DNA from: Stichopus chloronotus
Taxonomy: Eukaryota; Echinodermata; Holothuroidea; Aspidochirotida; Stichopodidae
DNA: 64,000 nt
Direction of reading: 5' to 3'
NCBI GenBank assembly: GCA_021234535.1
Contig: CM037833.1
Coordinates: 19,102,433 to 19,166,432, forward strand
How positions within the stretch are numbered: position 1 is the first letter of the stretch; the number at the start of each line of letters is the position of its first letter. Under the pieces are notes generated by a model, which saw nothing but the letters and a program-made list of their open reading frames with translations, searched no databases and had not been told where the DNA came from. Shown one piece after another: positions 50,801-61,162 of the stretch. Made by a program: the position numbers and the translations under genes.

Positions 50801-53800
50801 TTTCCTTTTAAAAGCCTTAAGAAATCTTTGAAAATTCACGGAGCTTTAGTGGAATGTTACGAATTGAAGAATTACCTTGGTGAAACGATAACCGTGCTGT
50901 ACTCTTTTAATTAAAAAAGAAATGGGTGGTGCTCAAAATGAATATGAAACTGCTATAGGTGTGAACTCATTCACACAACCAACCGAAACCGCAATAGTTT
51001 AACGTAGGCAGCCTAAGGTCACGTTTGAGCATTTCTTTTTTAGTGCAAGCCTTTTATTCATAAATTTTGATTTTCATAGTATTAGTGCGTATGGAGCTCA
51101 CACGAAGTATGTTCTTTATCCTCTTATTCTCATTTAACAACCCATAACCTCGTTAAGTAAAAATGTACTGTTGAGCCTTACCTCATTAGGCTAAATACAT
51201 GAAAGTTATTTTTAAGTCCACATTGTAAACTAAATCCTGAGCATATTATTATGTAAAAGGAGGAACCTGTGACATGCTTATGCGTCTGCTGCTATTATAT
51301 AATGTGTATTTTGGAAGTAAGCACAGAATCAACGAAACTCGATATGTCATTGAAAATATTTTTAATAGGTAATTTAAGTAGTTACCCACATTATGTCGCA
51401 GTCCACCCTTGACACCAATTAGGCCATGTTTATATCCTACGTACGGTAGATCAAACGTTGTTGACGAGGTTGTTTTCAGTAAAGTACATATGATTGTTAT
51501 TCTAGGACTGGTTATTTTGCAAACGAAGAAGGAGCAATTACTGTCCGTGCATAAAAATTATAAGATTTCGTTGAATACCATTTCTATGATTTTAGGTCTA
51601 TTCGTACGCAGAATATAGATTTGAATGCAAAATTGGAACAAGGAGTGTGTTAACGCCTGACCTATACGTTTAATTTTTGCACAATGACTCGAAACTGAAA
51701 TAGCTTAGAACTTGCTGACACTGCCTATCAAGTCTGTTAATCATCAACTGGTGTATGTATGAATACCTGATTTCTAGTGATATAAAGTCAAAGGTGGCAC
51801 GAGTTATTGACACGTAAAGCACAAACTGCAAACAAGAAAGCGAAACTAAATCAAGAATGATGGCTTTGAATGCAATGACTAAAAACGAACAATTGACTTT
51901 CGGCAGGACATAATAATTTCCTTCTTTCAAAGGTTTGTGGGTGCATAAAGATAGCTGTTCTTTGATAGGACAAAACCTTTCAAATGATCTCACAGTACAC
52001 GTGGCAAGACAGTTGTATAACTCTGAAAATACTTAAATGAAAACTGACATTTTCAAATACTGTACTTAGAGGTCTGAAATAAGTATTTCATCTTTTTTCT
52101 CATGAGTGTAATTAACAATCGATAGTTAATTTTCTGATTTCGAGAATTTTTGATACGTCTATCTTATAATACACTCAGACACATGTGTTGCGTTCAAATT
52201 TTAAATATTTCTCAAGAACTTTAGTCACAGACATATATTTTACTTTGATCACTTAGGACCGGGTCTCATTCACTGACTCATTAATATATCATAATGGTAG
52301 AGAGAGCTGAAATCCACAACGCTGACGGAAGGTATACATCGTGGTTACACAATTGCCAATTAGTGTGTATTAAGGATTGTGGTATACGTGATAGATATGG
52401 ATAATTACCTCAGAGAAGATAACTTGGTTAAAGGTTCACTAGCTCTTTCTCGTTGCCGGTAAAAATCGTTGAGTTCCACTAGCTGGCAACATAAAGATAA
52501 TTTATCGCCTTTTACCACTGACAACAATATGTCCCCCGTTCCCTGTGATATGTTATTGTTCTTCCATAGCACTGTGAAAGCACACCTTGTTACAAATGAG
52601 GCATTCTCAATATTGGTTTTAGAATCTTTATGAGTGATGACCTGTTACTGCTGGGTGAAACAAATACAGGTGTCATGGAGAGTAAAATATTACTGTGATC
52701 TCAATTGCAACAATGGAGGTACAACAATTAATTAAAGAATATGTTACCACAGCGTAGGAATCACAATATAGTCCTTACTTCATAACCAGTTTTAAAGTGG
52801 TAAAAAAAAATAAAGGCACTCATTGAGTCGATATTGTTCATTGTGTGATAAGCAAGTTTGAAGAAATATATGAAATTGCTCTAACTTGTCTCACTGTTCA
52901 TGTGTTTACAGTTAGTGCAGATTTTGTCTTAATAAGCGGGGATTTCCAATGCTTGGAAACTCATAATAAAAAATGTCTCGTCACAAATAAGTGAGTTTAA
53001 TCATAATGACCCCGACTACCATTTTTTAAACAAATTTTAAAATTCTCTTAGTTTGACTATTTGCCATCAATATATGAATGTGACAGACACCACGGATTTG
53101 GTAAAACAACTCCATGAGTTCCTTTAACATACCCTAACATATAAACATCCTTACACGAAATCACATACCACACTTTGAGGGAATATATCGTCAATCATTA
53201 TGGCCGGCGGTTTTCCAGCCAAACACTACTACATGCAGCTCATTTCAGACATACATAATCCCTTTGGCTTAAAAAAAGAAAACTATATATTTAATCATAC
53301 GGAAATGGCAAGAGTGAGATGATGTCCATTTTTTACCATGCAAGCGCACAGGTTCAAAGAGCTGTCCATAAAGTTCATACATTAGTTCCCAGGCTGCTCA
53401 GGACTAGGATCATTGTCACCCAATGTCAAATTGGTCCATCAGAGATCTTCAATATCTGTGTAATTACTTTTGTTAAAACATTCTTTATTACAGCTTGGTA
53501 TGAAACCTGTTTCAAAATTAATTACACAGATATGAACTGTTTGTATGCATACTGTTGCAGGTAATGCCCAGTATTTAATTTCATAGTGCTTTAGTTACCA
53601 TCTTGGCGGTCCGTAGACCTTAAATGATGATGCAACGAATGCTCAAAAGGACTATGCTTGAATACGTACATTCTGGAACCCCATTGTCTTCTACGTTTAG
53701 TACCATGTTATCGAACATGTGCTTTTGACAAGAGTTGGAATGGTCTGGAATAGAATGTTCCAGCAAGTCACTAGAAGAATACTTCCACCGATCTGAGAAG

Positions 53801-54697
53801 ACATCGCCATCTTCTCTCCAGGTGTTTACTTAGTGCCTGTGTAGTTTAGCCTTCAGAATAGAATCAACAGTGACAGTGGTATCAAGTTGTCGCCGAAGTC
53901 AGCTTACTAGTGGCCTACAGAAGTCGAAGGTACTCATTCTATTCATCAGCTAAAGTTAGCCTATATCCTACACTCTGTGTACGGTCATTGTTGTTGTGAC
54001 TTTTCTATATTCTGGGACACTGTTTACCGATCATCTCTATCGCCCAAGCTTAGGTTACGGTTAGTTAGTCGCATCTAAGCCAACGTGTATCCAGTCACTC
54101 CAGCTTTGTGGTCGCCTGCAGTGAGGTCCAAACTGTGCTACCAGTTGCCACCCTCATAGTTACGTGTTTTTGTTAATCTCTAAATACTTGAACAGGGTTA
54201 TCATTTTAACCTGATCAAACTTGTTCATTGTAGTCTAAATCTGTCTGAACCTGAAATTTGAACGAGTAATTACACTCTAACTGAAACTTGAGGCAACACT
54301 TTCGTTCTAGCTGTCTTCTGCTTCGGTACATAACTATTATCAATATTTTCTGTCGTCATTCTGTAACAATACACTATCCTACACTGTACACACCTGCTGG
54401 GCAAAACCACATTGACGTATGTGCACGTGGTAGTCTGCAGTGCAGTGCAAATAAGTCTATGAGAGTAAGTTGGACATGTGTTCAGAGAGAACTGCAGGCA
54501 GGTCAGACACCTGTGTATCCCAATATCATTAGATGTGGAAACAGTACATACAATTCCATTGAATTTTGTATTTCTAAGAAGGATGCTTAACGTAACCCTG
54601 CATTGTATATACATGCATTGTATTTGCATTATCAATGTGTGAATGATTCACTTACTATCGTCAGTAATGACGCATTGTCCAAAGATGTTTCGAACCC
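47847..54697. other. Intergenic DNA upstream of the receptor pair
   Basis: No complete gene is visible. There is one isolated exon-like segment on the minus strand at 49,828-49,939 and an Ig-like scrap on the plus strand near 54,440-54,590, both reported as findings. Otherwise it is AT-rich sequence with no repeat family that I could recognise. Confidence 0.45.
49828..49939 (-). CDS. Candidate orphan internal exon
   Basis: On the minus strand a 112-base segment is bounded by TTATTACTGCAG and by GTAAGT, both strong splice signals, and only one of its three frames is open. That frame reads ECLITVFHSILDAEVNYGSL, then TGDFLLRISDDSYSTTR. I do not recognise the family. No partner exon with a matching phase was found within the window. 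It may belong to a gene with long introns, or be chance. Confidence 0.3.
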
Positions 54698-54768
54698 CTA
54701 TTTCAGCACATGTTCTGTCCGATGATGAAGAAGAAACACTGGCAGGACAAGTATAACAATCAGAACTT
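54698..54768 (-). CDS. Minus receptor putative terminal exon: short membrane segment and stop
   Basis: An acceptor ending CTATGCAG in the right phase is followed by about 14 hydrophobic residues (VLIVILVLPVFLL), then HHRTEHVLK and TAG. The segment is short for a single-pass helix, and a lipid-anchor signal is also possible. The choice of this exon rests on phase and hydrophobicity only. Confidence 0.5.
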
Positions 54769-57228
54769 CTGCATAGTGCAGCTGGAAAGTTGAAGAAAAA
54801 GAACGAAACAACAATTTAAGATGCAATTTCAACCAACTTTTACATTCGGAAAGTTGTGAATGGAAAGTTGCTGAATGGAACGTGGCATAGCAGCCATTTG
54901 AAATTCCTAAACTAACGGGAAAGTTATTAACATTGCATTTCATATACGTTTCGAGGATGATGTAATAGCATAAGCTACAGTACAAAAAAAAAAGCAATGG
55001 AGATACTCGGAAACCAATTGGAATGATAAAGCAGCTCATTTGAATGAGAAAAAGTTACGTTGATAATGTTTGTAGCCCACAAAACTTTTAATTCGTGACA
55101 CCAACTTTGGCTTGATTTGGATTACATCCATAGTACGTGTCAAATGTGTACCAAGAAAGGAGTAAACATGTAGAATTTCGTAGCAAAGAAGTTGTATTTT
55201 GTGATTGTAAGTCCCAAAGTGTCATATACATTTGCTCCCAAAGTATGAGTTGCTCTCACGTGGATGCTAGATTGATACAAATACATCTAAAAATTGTGTT
55301 TTCGTGAAAAGAAACACAATTAACATTTTGCATAGAAAATAAATTAGCCAGCAACTTCTCTGCACAAGTATTGTTCATGTTTATTTTAAATGTCATGTTT
55401 AATATTTCTCATCGTTGTTACTTGATTGATTATTTCTATTTTGATTTCGAAAAACTGTAAAAAAAGTTTTTCATGAAAAGAGCCAAATAAAGTGGAAATT
55501 CGTACTAATAATAATTTGCAGCTTCAATTGAGAAAGGTCGATATACCTTATAAATACCAAAAAACCCCTCCAAAACCATTGCTCTCATGTCACAACACAT
55601 GACCACACCAGACTAATACAAATGCATCTAAAAATAAGTACCCTGTGTGTGTTTTTTCTTTCAAAAAATACACAACCAGCAATTAACACAAAACGCACAT
55701 AACAATAAAAGTACACCTGATGTCTCTGCGCAGAGTGTAATTTATGCTCATTTTGAGGCAATGTTTAATACTTAACATTCTTGCGAATAACCAATTTCGT
55801 AATTGTACATTGCGTATATTAGCAAATAAATATATATATATATATATATTGTATTGTATTGTATGTTCGTGAGCTACGAGTTCTTCGAACCGTTATCAGA
55901 GTTAATTCAAACGACATCATTGCATGACTTTAGTAGTGAAAATGTCGTATGACTAGTAATTTACCTTCATAAAATTTTTACTGATTTAATTTTTACAAGT
56001 TGAACCTTGTATACTCAGTCATTGTAAAAAAATATACGTATTTAACATTAAAGTATCTTACCGGAGGTATAGTATTTAACCTTCAGTTGCTTTCCAGGAA
56101 AGTATTTTAGAGGACTGCTTTGGCATGTGATGTATCCGCTTTCCATAATTTTTGTAATATAAAAAGAGATGTGTGATTGGAATGATACATTTTTTGAACT
56201 TGTGTAACTCGTTGCACGAACTTCAATGTTAGACTCTTGCATACCGTCTACTGTAACTGATATGTTAACAGATGGTCTACTGCCAGATGCGTAACATGAA
56301 ACACAAATGGACTTATTGAAAGGAATGTATATAACATCTCCATCTGTATACCACATATCTTTATAGACGGTGAGTCTTAATGTTGGAGGAGCTGAAAGAT
56401 AAAAGATTTAGCATTACTAACGATCAGGTTGAAGAAAGGGAAATAACCAATACAGCATCTTACGTTTACTTTATTCTAAAGAAAGCTTTAAGTAAGAACG
56501 TAATCTCCAAAAGGCCTTATTAGAACATTGTATAGTCGACTACATTTATGGAGAAATTGTAGAACGAGTCGTGAGTGCCTAACAATGATTTACGTAGTTA
56601 GGACGTGATAGATTTGAAGAAGAAAGAAAACAAATTTGTTCCCTGTGAGTAAAGTATTTTGCAATATGGTAATTACTAGATAACTGTTCCATTAAAAACA
56701 TAAAGAATGTTTAAACAAAATAAACGAATACCATCCTGAAGCATCACCATCCTGAAGATACCACATGGTATCATTAGCATGTTTCGCCTGTTACAAAACA
56801 AACTAGAAAACAAAAAGAAAACATTTCGCTGAAATGATGGGTTCTCACAAACCTTCTACTTCTATAATGTAAGTTAAAAAAGGTCGATCGTTCTTAAAAC
56901 ATTCATATCTTCCGGCATGAGACAACGATGTTGATAATATGTTTACTGAACTATTTTGTAGTAAGACGACACTCGAGGATAATTCCCCACGCATTATGAA
57001 CCCGTCCATGAAAAGAAGTCTTTCTTGAAATTTCCAATGAAACCGATCTTTTCCATATGCTCGACATCCAGGTAGGAGAATAGAATCATTGATTGGGACA
57101 GTATACTTAGAAATATTTCCAGCTGACATAAAGCTGATGAAAATTATCCCAAGGAAACTTACACACAGTAAAAGCCAACAAGTGTTAAATGCCATCTTTA
57201 ACGACGTCCAAAAGTTGATGTGGCCCAT
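54698..57228 (-). CDS. Two-Ig-domain membrane receptor (minus strand)
   Basis: Joining 57228-56853, 56391-56062 and 54768-54698 gives a 258-residue protein with phase-1 junctions throughout. Residues 12-36 form a signal peptide; Met12 (57,195) is the likelier start because the hydrophobic core follows it directly. An Ig V-like domain (about 38-125) has Cys55, Trp65 and the HAGRYEC motif at Cys110. A second, C2-like domain (about 126-232) has Cys158, the GSRPSVN motif and Cys215, but Val171 where Trp is expected. The last exon gives a short hydrophobic segment (236-250) and a basic tail of eight residues. The last exon sits 1.3 kb away and is the least certain part; other exons could lie between. 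Role: a cell-surface or secreted Ig protein, probably recognition or adhesion; the ligand is unknown. It is arranged head to head with the gene starting at 57,910. Confidence 0.75.
56062..56391 (-). CDS. Minus receptor exon 2: C2-like Ig domain
   Basis: Acceptor TTATCTTTCAG, donor GTAAGA, phase 1 at both ends; 330 bases encode one whole domain. The CYASGSRPSVNIS segment has the same C-x4-RP-x-(V/I)-x-(L/I) pattern as the C2-like domains of the plus-strand gene. The usual Trp is replaced by Val. Confidence 0.82.
56853..57228 (-). CDS. Minus receptor exon 1: signal peptide and V-like Ig domain
   Basis: Signal peptide and Ig domain share one exon, unlike the plus-strand neighbour, where an intron separates them. 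The exon ends GTAGAAG before GTTTGT, a weak donor, in phase 1. N-x-S/T sites occur at Asn38, Asn47, Asn92 and nearby. The C-W-C Ig core is complete. Confidence 0.8.
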
Positions 57229-57909
57229 CCTTCATCCACTGTAACAAATATGTAGTTGTCACGCATGAGCAAGTTTGAGGATACCCTAGCATTACTGACA
57301 TGTTGTTAACGTCACACTTACGGAAGCCTGTAAGGACATCTATTTTAAGCCATCACTAATCTCGCTCCTCTGAATTTAGAAAGTATGGATTTTGATGCAA
57401 TTATTCACAGTGGCACATAGCATACCGTACAAATTTTAACATCACAACGAGCTACTTTTGTAACATAAACTAATATAAAATGAAATCACGACACTTACTG
57501 CGTTGTGCTTCAAAGTTTCATGCACAATTAACCTACTTCTTTCTTTATCACTAATCTCAGTAATTTATCACTGTAAAATAACATATTATAGAATTGAGCT
57601 CAATGAAAATCTTTGTTAACTAGATCTACGCTTATTTTAAGAGCAATGTTTTAATTACATAAGTAGTATTACGTCCTAGTGACGAACAAGTTTAAGTTTG
57701 ATGTTGGTGTGGGGTTGAAGTGATAGCAGCAAAGAAAATGATTTTTAAGAAAAAAAAATCTTCCAAACTTGTCACTGGAATATTTGTATAAAGTTGTTCC
57801 AATTTGTTATCACATCTTGACAAAAGGCACACACAATATAGTGATCAAGTGATTCATTGTTATTTGTTCATATATTTAACAGCAGTAGCAACTTGATCAT
57901 CTGAGAATC
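57229..57909. promoter_or_regulatory. Shared intergenic region between two divergent receptor genes
   Basis: 681 bases separate the two start codons, so the 5' UTRs and both promoters must fit here unless untranslated first exons lie elsewhere. ATATATTTAAC at about 57,871 lies some 40 bases upstream of the plus-strand start and could be TATA-like. No other element is distinctive. Co-regulation is inferred from the arrangement. Confidence 0.5.
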
Positions 57910-57970
57910 ATGGGTTGGACATTGCCGATGCTTCTTGCAGTCATACCACCTTTAATAACAGCCTCTATTG
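57910..57970 (+). CDS. Plus receptor exon 1: signal peptide
   Basis: MGWTLPMLLAVIPPLITASI followed by a phase-1 GTAAGT donor. A single small exon for the leader, joined in phase 1 to an Ig exon, is the standard layout for Ig-superfamily genes. Confidence 0.85.
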
Positions 57971-60900
57971 GTAAGTAAATGTTCTGTGCTAGTAAAGTAA
58001 TAACTTAACTAGTGAATCACAATCTCTCAGAAAGATCACAAAAATAGATTTTTCAGTTATGAAATAGTGCCCTTCCATACACATTATTGTATGTTAATTG
58101 GTTAAATTTGTATGTTGAACAAATACAATTAATGCAATATATACATTATTTCTTAGCTTAAAGAACATATTCAACTAACTCTGTCTGGTTTTCGTCAACA
58201 GAGATTTCAAATACATCACCTGAATGTTCTCCCGTCCAGTATATTGAAATTGGTCGGAGAGGACTCATAACATGCTCATTTAGCGAAAACGTACTAGCAA
58301 TATCTTGGTTCAATGTTGAAGAAGGACGTCCGCTGTTATTACTCAAAGACGGTGTGAAAAGCGGAGACGGTTATGATTCGGGAGAATATGACGTTTATCT
58401 GAATGGATCATTAGTTATAAAGAACGTAACAGTGGCCCACGAATCTCTCTACAGAGTAACAAAGGCAATACCTGGTACAGAAGCAATCGTATCATATCTT
58501 ATTAATGTGTACACGACGGGTACGTAAATTTGAGTGCAATTCAACCTTAATTTGTAATCCTCATTCGGTCAAAGAAGAATGGAAAAAAGAAATTTATGAT
58601 CGGTCTACAACTAGAACTTTATTTCAAAAGTTTTGAAAGTAGCACTAATTACTATTTGTTTTTTTTTTAATTTATAGTATCGAATGGTATGGTATGTAAA
58701 ATACACTTCATGTTTTATTGAAAAGCACCTACCTGATACATTGTGATCATGCCATAAACATTTCCATAACTTGCTATTTCAATTAAGGGCTTAGTTTAAA
58801 TAGTGCCATTTAATTAGTGTATCAACACAAATCAAAATAAGGATATCAACAATATGCCATCACGGAGGGAAAGCTATTGTATGGGATAGATAACTAAGAG
58901 ATATCTATGTATGAAAACTGTCACTATCATTATTGACGTTAGTAATTAATTTTTCGTATAAACAATCTGATTTGTGTCAAACATTGAGGTTTGTCTACCA
59001 TGTCTTTGCAATATAGATTTCCGAATAATTTCAATTGCAATCTCCCTGAAAATAACTATGATTGTATTTAAATAAAGTTTCTCAAGTCTTGAGGACAATC
59101 AAACAAGCGATTCCCAGCAAAACGACTAATTTAAGGGTTCGCTTTCACATTAGGATACACTGCAGGATGTACTTTAGGATTTACACACTGGGATACACTT
59201 ACTCAAAAGATACACTTTCCCATCAGCATCAGACATGCTCGGTGTTATGAAATCTTCATGTTATGGTTTGCAATGGCTTTAGTAACTTATATAAATCACT
59301 TCTCTCTGCAGTGAGGCCACCTAGTGTTATTCCCGTCATAGATGATTGCATACAGAAGTACTACGGCTACACGTGCTATCAATCTGCCAGAAATCACATC
59401 AGCATAGGCTGCTCTGTGAGAGACAGTCGACCAGCAGTTAACTTAACATGGATTGAAAGAACGAGTAGGGGAGACCATAGCCTACATACCAACTTCATGA
59501 CAACTACAGGAAATGATGTGACGTATATGTCACGTGCCACGACGACAATTTCTTTCAAGAAATCATCTGTATTAAACCTTCTTGTATGCCAAGCCTCGAA
59601 TGTACCCTTGAATGTGGTAAATGTCGAAAGCACTGTCATAGTTGAGAATGTCATCAATTACACTTCTTTCGGTAAACCACGTCCAGTGCATGCGAAGGTA
59701 GAATCACCATTGCATCTATTCTGCGCTGATGCTAAACTAAACCTTCTAGTTTGGAAGAGATCCGTTGATAGGTCGGAGGTCTTTGATACATTGCTAATCA
59801 GCACATTTCAAGAAATTAATGGTACAGATGAGAAATACGAGGAATATGAACTACATGACGACGGTAGCCTTTATGTACAGAGAACCTCAGTGGAACATGA
59901 CGCACGTTACGCTTGTCTTTACGATGATGGGTTTAATGGAGGCACTGTCATTTATGACGTATTGACGATTGGTAAAAACCACTAACTCATATCTTGATTT
60001 AGCGGTAACGTGTGTATTACGTTTATTATGATCAATGTTTACCTACGGTTGTAGCTACGGTTGTTACCATGCCGTTATTCGTACGTTAAAATGGGATTGA
60101 CTTCAACCTCACTCTTCTTTTGTTCTACTGAGGTTCAACTTGTTGCAAATTTTTATCACCTTAGGTCAGTTTTATCACCTCATGCTATGATAATCCACAT
60201 GGTCAAATAAACATTGTTCTCCTAAAGTAATTCAGGTGTGTCAATCCAATGTCTAGGCTTTCTTGAGCTGCCTGGCAAGGGGTATAAGGTGTCATGTTCA
60301 TAGGCGATACATGTGTAATCGGGCATGAAAGAGGGTCTGTTGAACACTTTAGCACGGTTGTAACGTCATGTGTTAGTGAGTCGTTATTTACATGCATAAA
60401 CAATGATCACTTTTCAGGAACATTAGGTTATAAGCCCAAAAGACGATAATACAAACATTTGGATAAAGATTATTTTCTATATGTATATTGTTCTTTTGCT
60501 AACTACAGTGGATCCAGTCCCAGCCTTTCCATTGGTTGAGGGTTGCAATAACCAGCAGTACTGTGTATTGGAGAAACAAAATCAAGACATATTAAAATGC
60601 ACAGTACTGGGTGTAAGACCAGAGATACAGCTGGAATGGAGAGCTTTACGAGAGGAGTCGCATGTTGCATTTACAGAGCAACGACTGCAAGTAAAACAGA
60701 CAGGTGACATGTTCGACGTTTCTCTGGTTTCAACTGTCCACACTGAATCAGCGCAACAGCAAGTCACAGTTGAATGTCGCGCCGTGGGATCGAAAGCAAA
60801 TCTATTCACCCTTTCTACGAAAATCGATCTTCTCTTGGTAAACGGTGAGCATTGTCCGAGATGATACTCATTGAAGATAAAACCTTATGTACCTCTTTAT

Positions 60901-61162
60901 GCTTGATACTATTGCTTCTCTTTATATTTCATTAGAAATAACTCTGTATGTTTCACTTTCTACTTTTTCTTTTACAGATGTTTTACCTACAGAAACGTCA
61001 GACAAAGGGCCATTTCGACTCATAATAATAATAGTAGTAGTAGTGGTTGTGACGTTATTCATGATAGTCATCTGCTTGTTGGTGCTACACAGAAAGAGAG
61101 GTATGGAATGTATCTCGTTCTTCGGTGAAATGTATCGTGTGAAACCAGGTTTCGTTTCATGA
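57910..61162 (+). CDS. Four-Ig-domain membrane receptor (plus strand)
   Basis: Exons 57910-57970, 58202-58519, 59312-59971, 60509-60844 and 60978-61100 join in phase 1 at every junction to give 499 residues so far. Order: signal peptide (1-20); V-like Ig1 (about 29-126; Cys45, Trp56, second Cys replaced); C2-like Ig2 (about 139-240; Cys160, Trp173, Cys219); V-like Ig3 (about 250-346; Cys264, Trp274, Cys328); C2-like Ig4 (about 359-457; Cys377, Trp390, Cys436); membrane helix (473-495); then HRKR. N-glycosylation sites are Asn88, 95, 170, 242 and 296. After residue 499 either the frame runs on to a TGA at 61,160-61,162, giving a 519-residue protein with a tail of about 24 residues, or the GTATGG at 61,101 splices to a tail exon downstream that I could not fix. 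No ITIM or ITAM consensus is visible in the readable tail. It is likely a recognition or adhesion receptor; family membership beyond the Ig superfamily is unknown. Confidence 0.88.
58202..58519 (+). CDS. Plus receptor exon 2: V-like Ig domain lacking second Cys
   Basis: Acceptor TTTTCGTCAACAG and donor GTACGT. One domain of 106 residues: GLITCSFSENVLAISW provides Cys45 and Trp56. The Y-x-C motif reads Y104-R-V106, so the usual disulphide cannot form. Confidence 0.88.
59312..59971 (+). CDS. Plus receptor exon 3: fused C2-like and V-like Ig domains
   Basis: Acceptor TCTCTCTGCAG, donor GTAAAA; 660 bases encode two domains without an intron between them. Ig2 begins with an extra Cys pair (Cys139, Cys148) and has the CSVRDSRPAVNLTW core. 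Ig3 has LFCADAKLNLLVW and HDARYAC. The missing intron between domains suggests that it was lost in this gene. Confidence 0.92.
60509..60844 (+). CDS. Plus receptor exon 4: C2-like Ig domain
   Basis: Acceptor CTAACTACAG, donor GTGAGC, phase 1 both sides. It begins with an extra Cys pair (Cys359, Cys365) as in Ig2, then ILKCTVLGVRPEIQLEW and VTVECRAVG. The shared C-x4-RP-x4-L-x-W pattern marks Ig2 and Ig4 as siblings. Confidence 0.92.
60978..61100 (+). CDS. Plus receptor exon 5: transmembrane segment
   Basis: Acceptor TCTTTTACAG. A polar linker, then a strongly hydrophobic run of 23 residues (LIIIIVVVVVVTLFMIVICL and three more) followed by HRKR, a classic stop-transfer. The helix is coded partly by ATAATAATAATAGTAGTAGT, a trinucleotide run. 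The donor at 61,101 is GTATGG, or the frame continues to the stop at 61,162. Confidence 0.88.
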
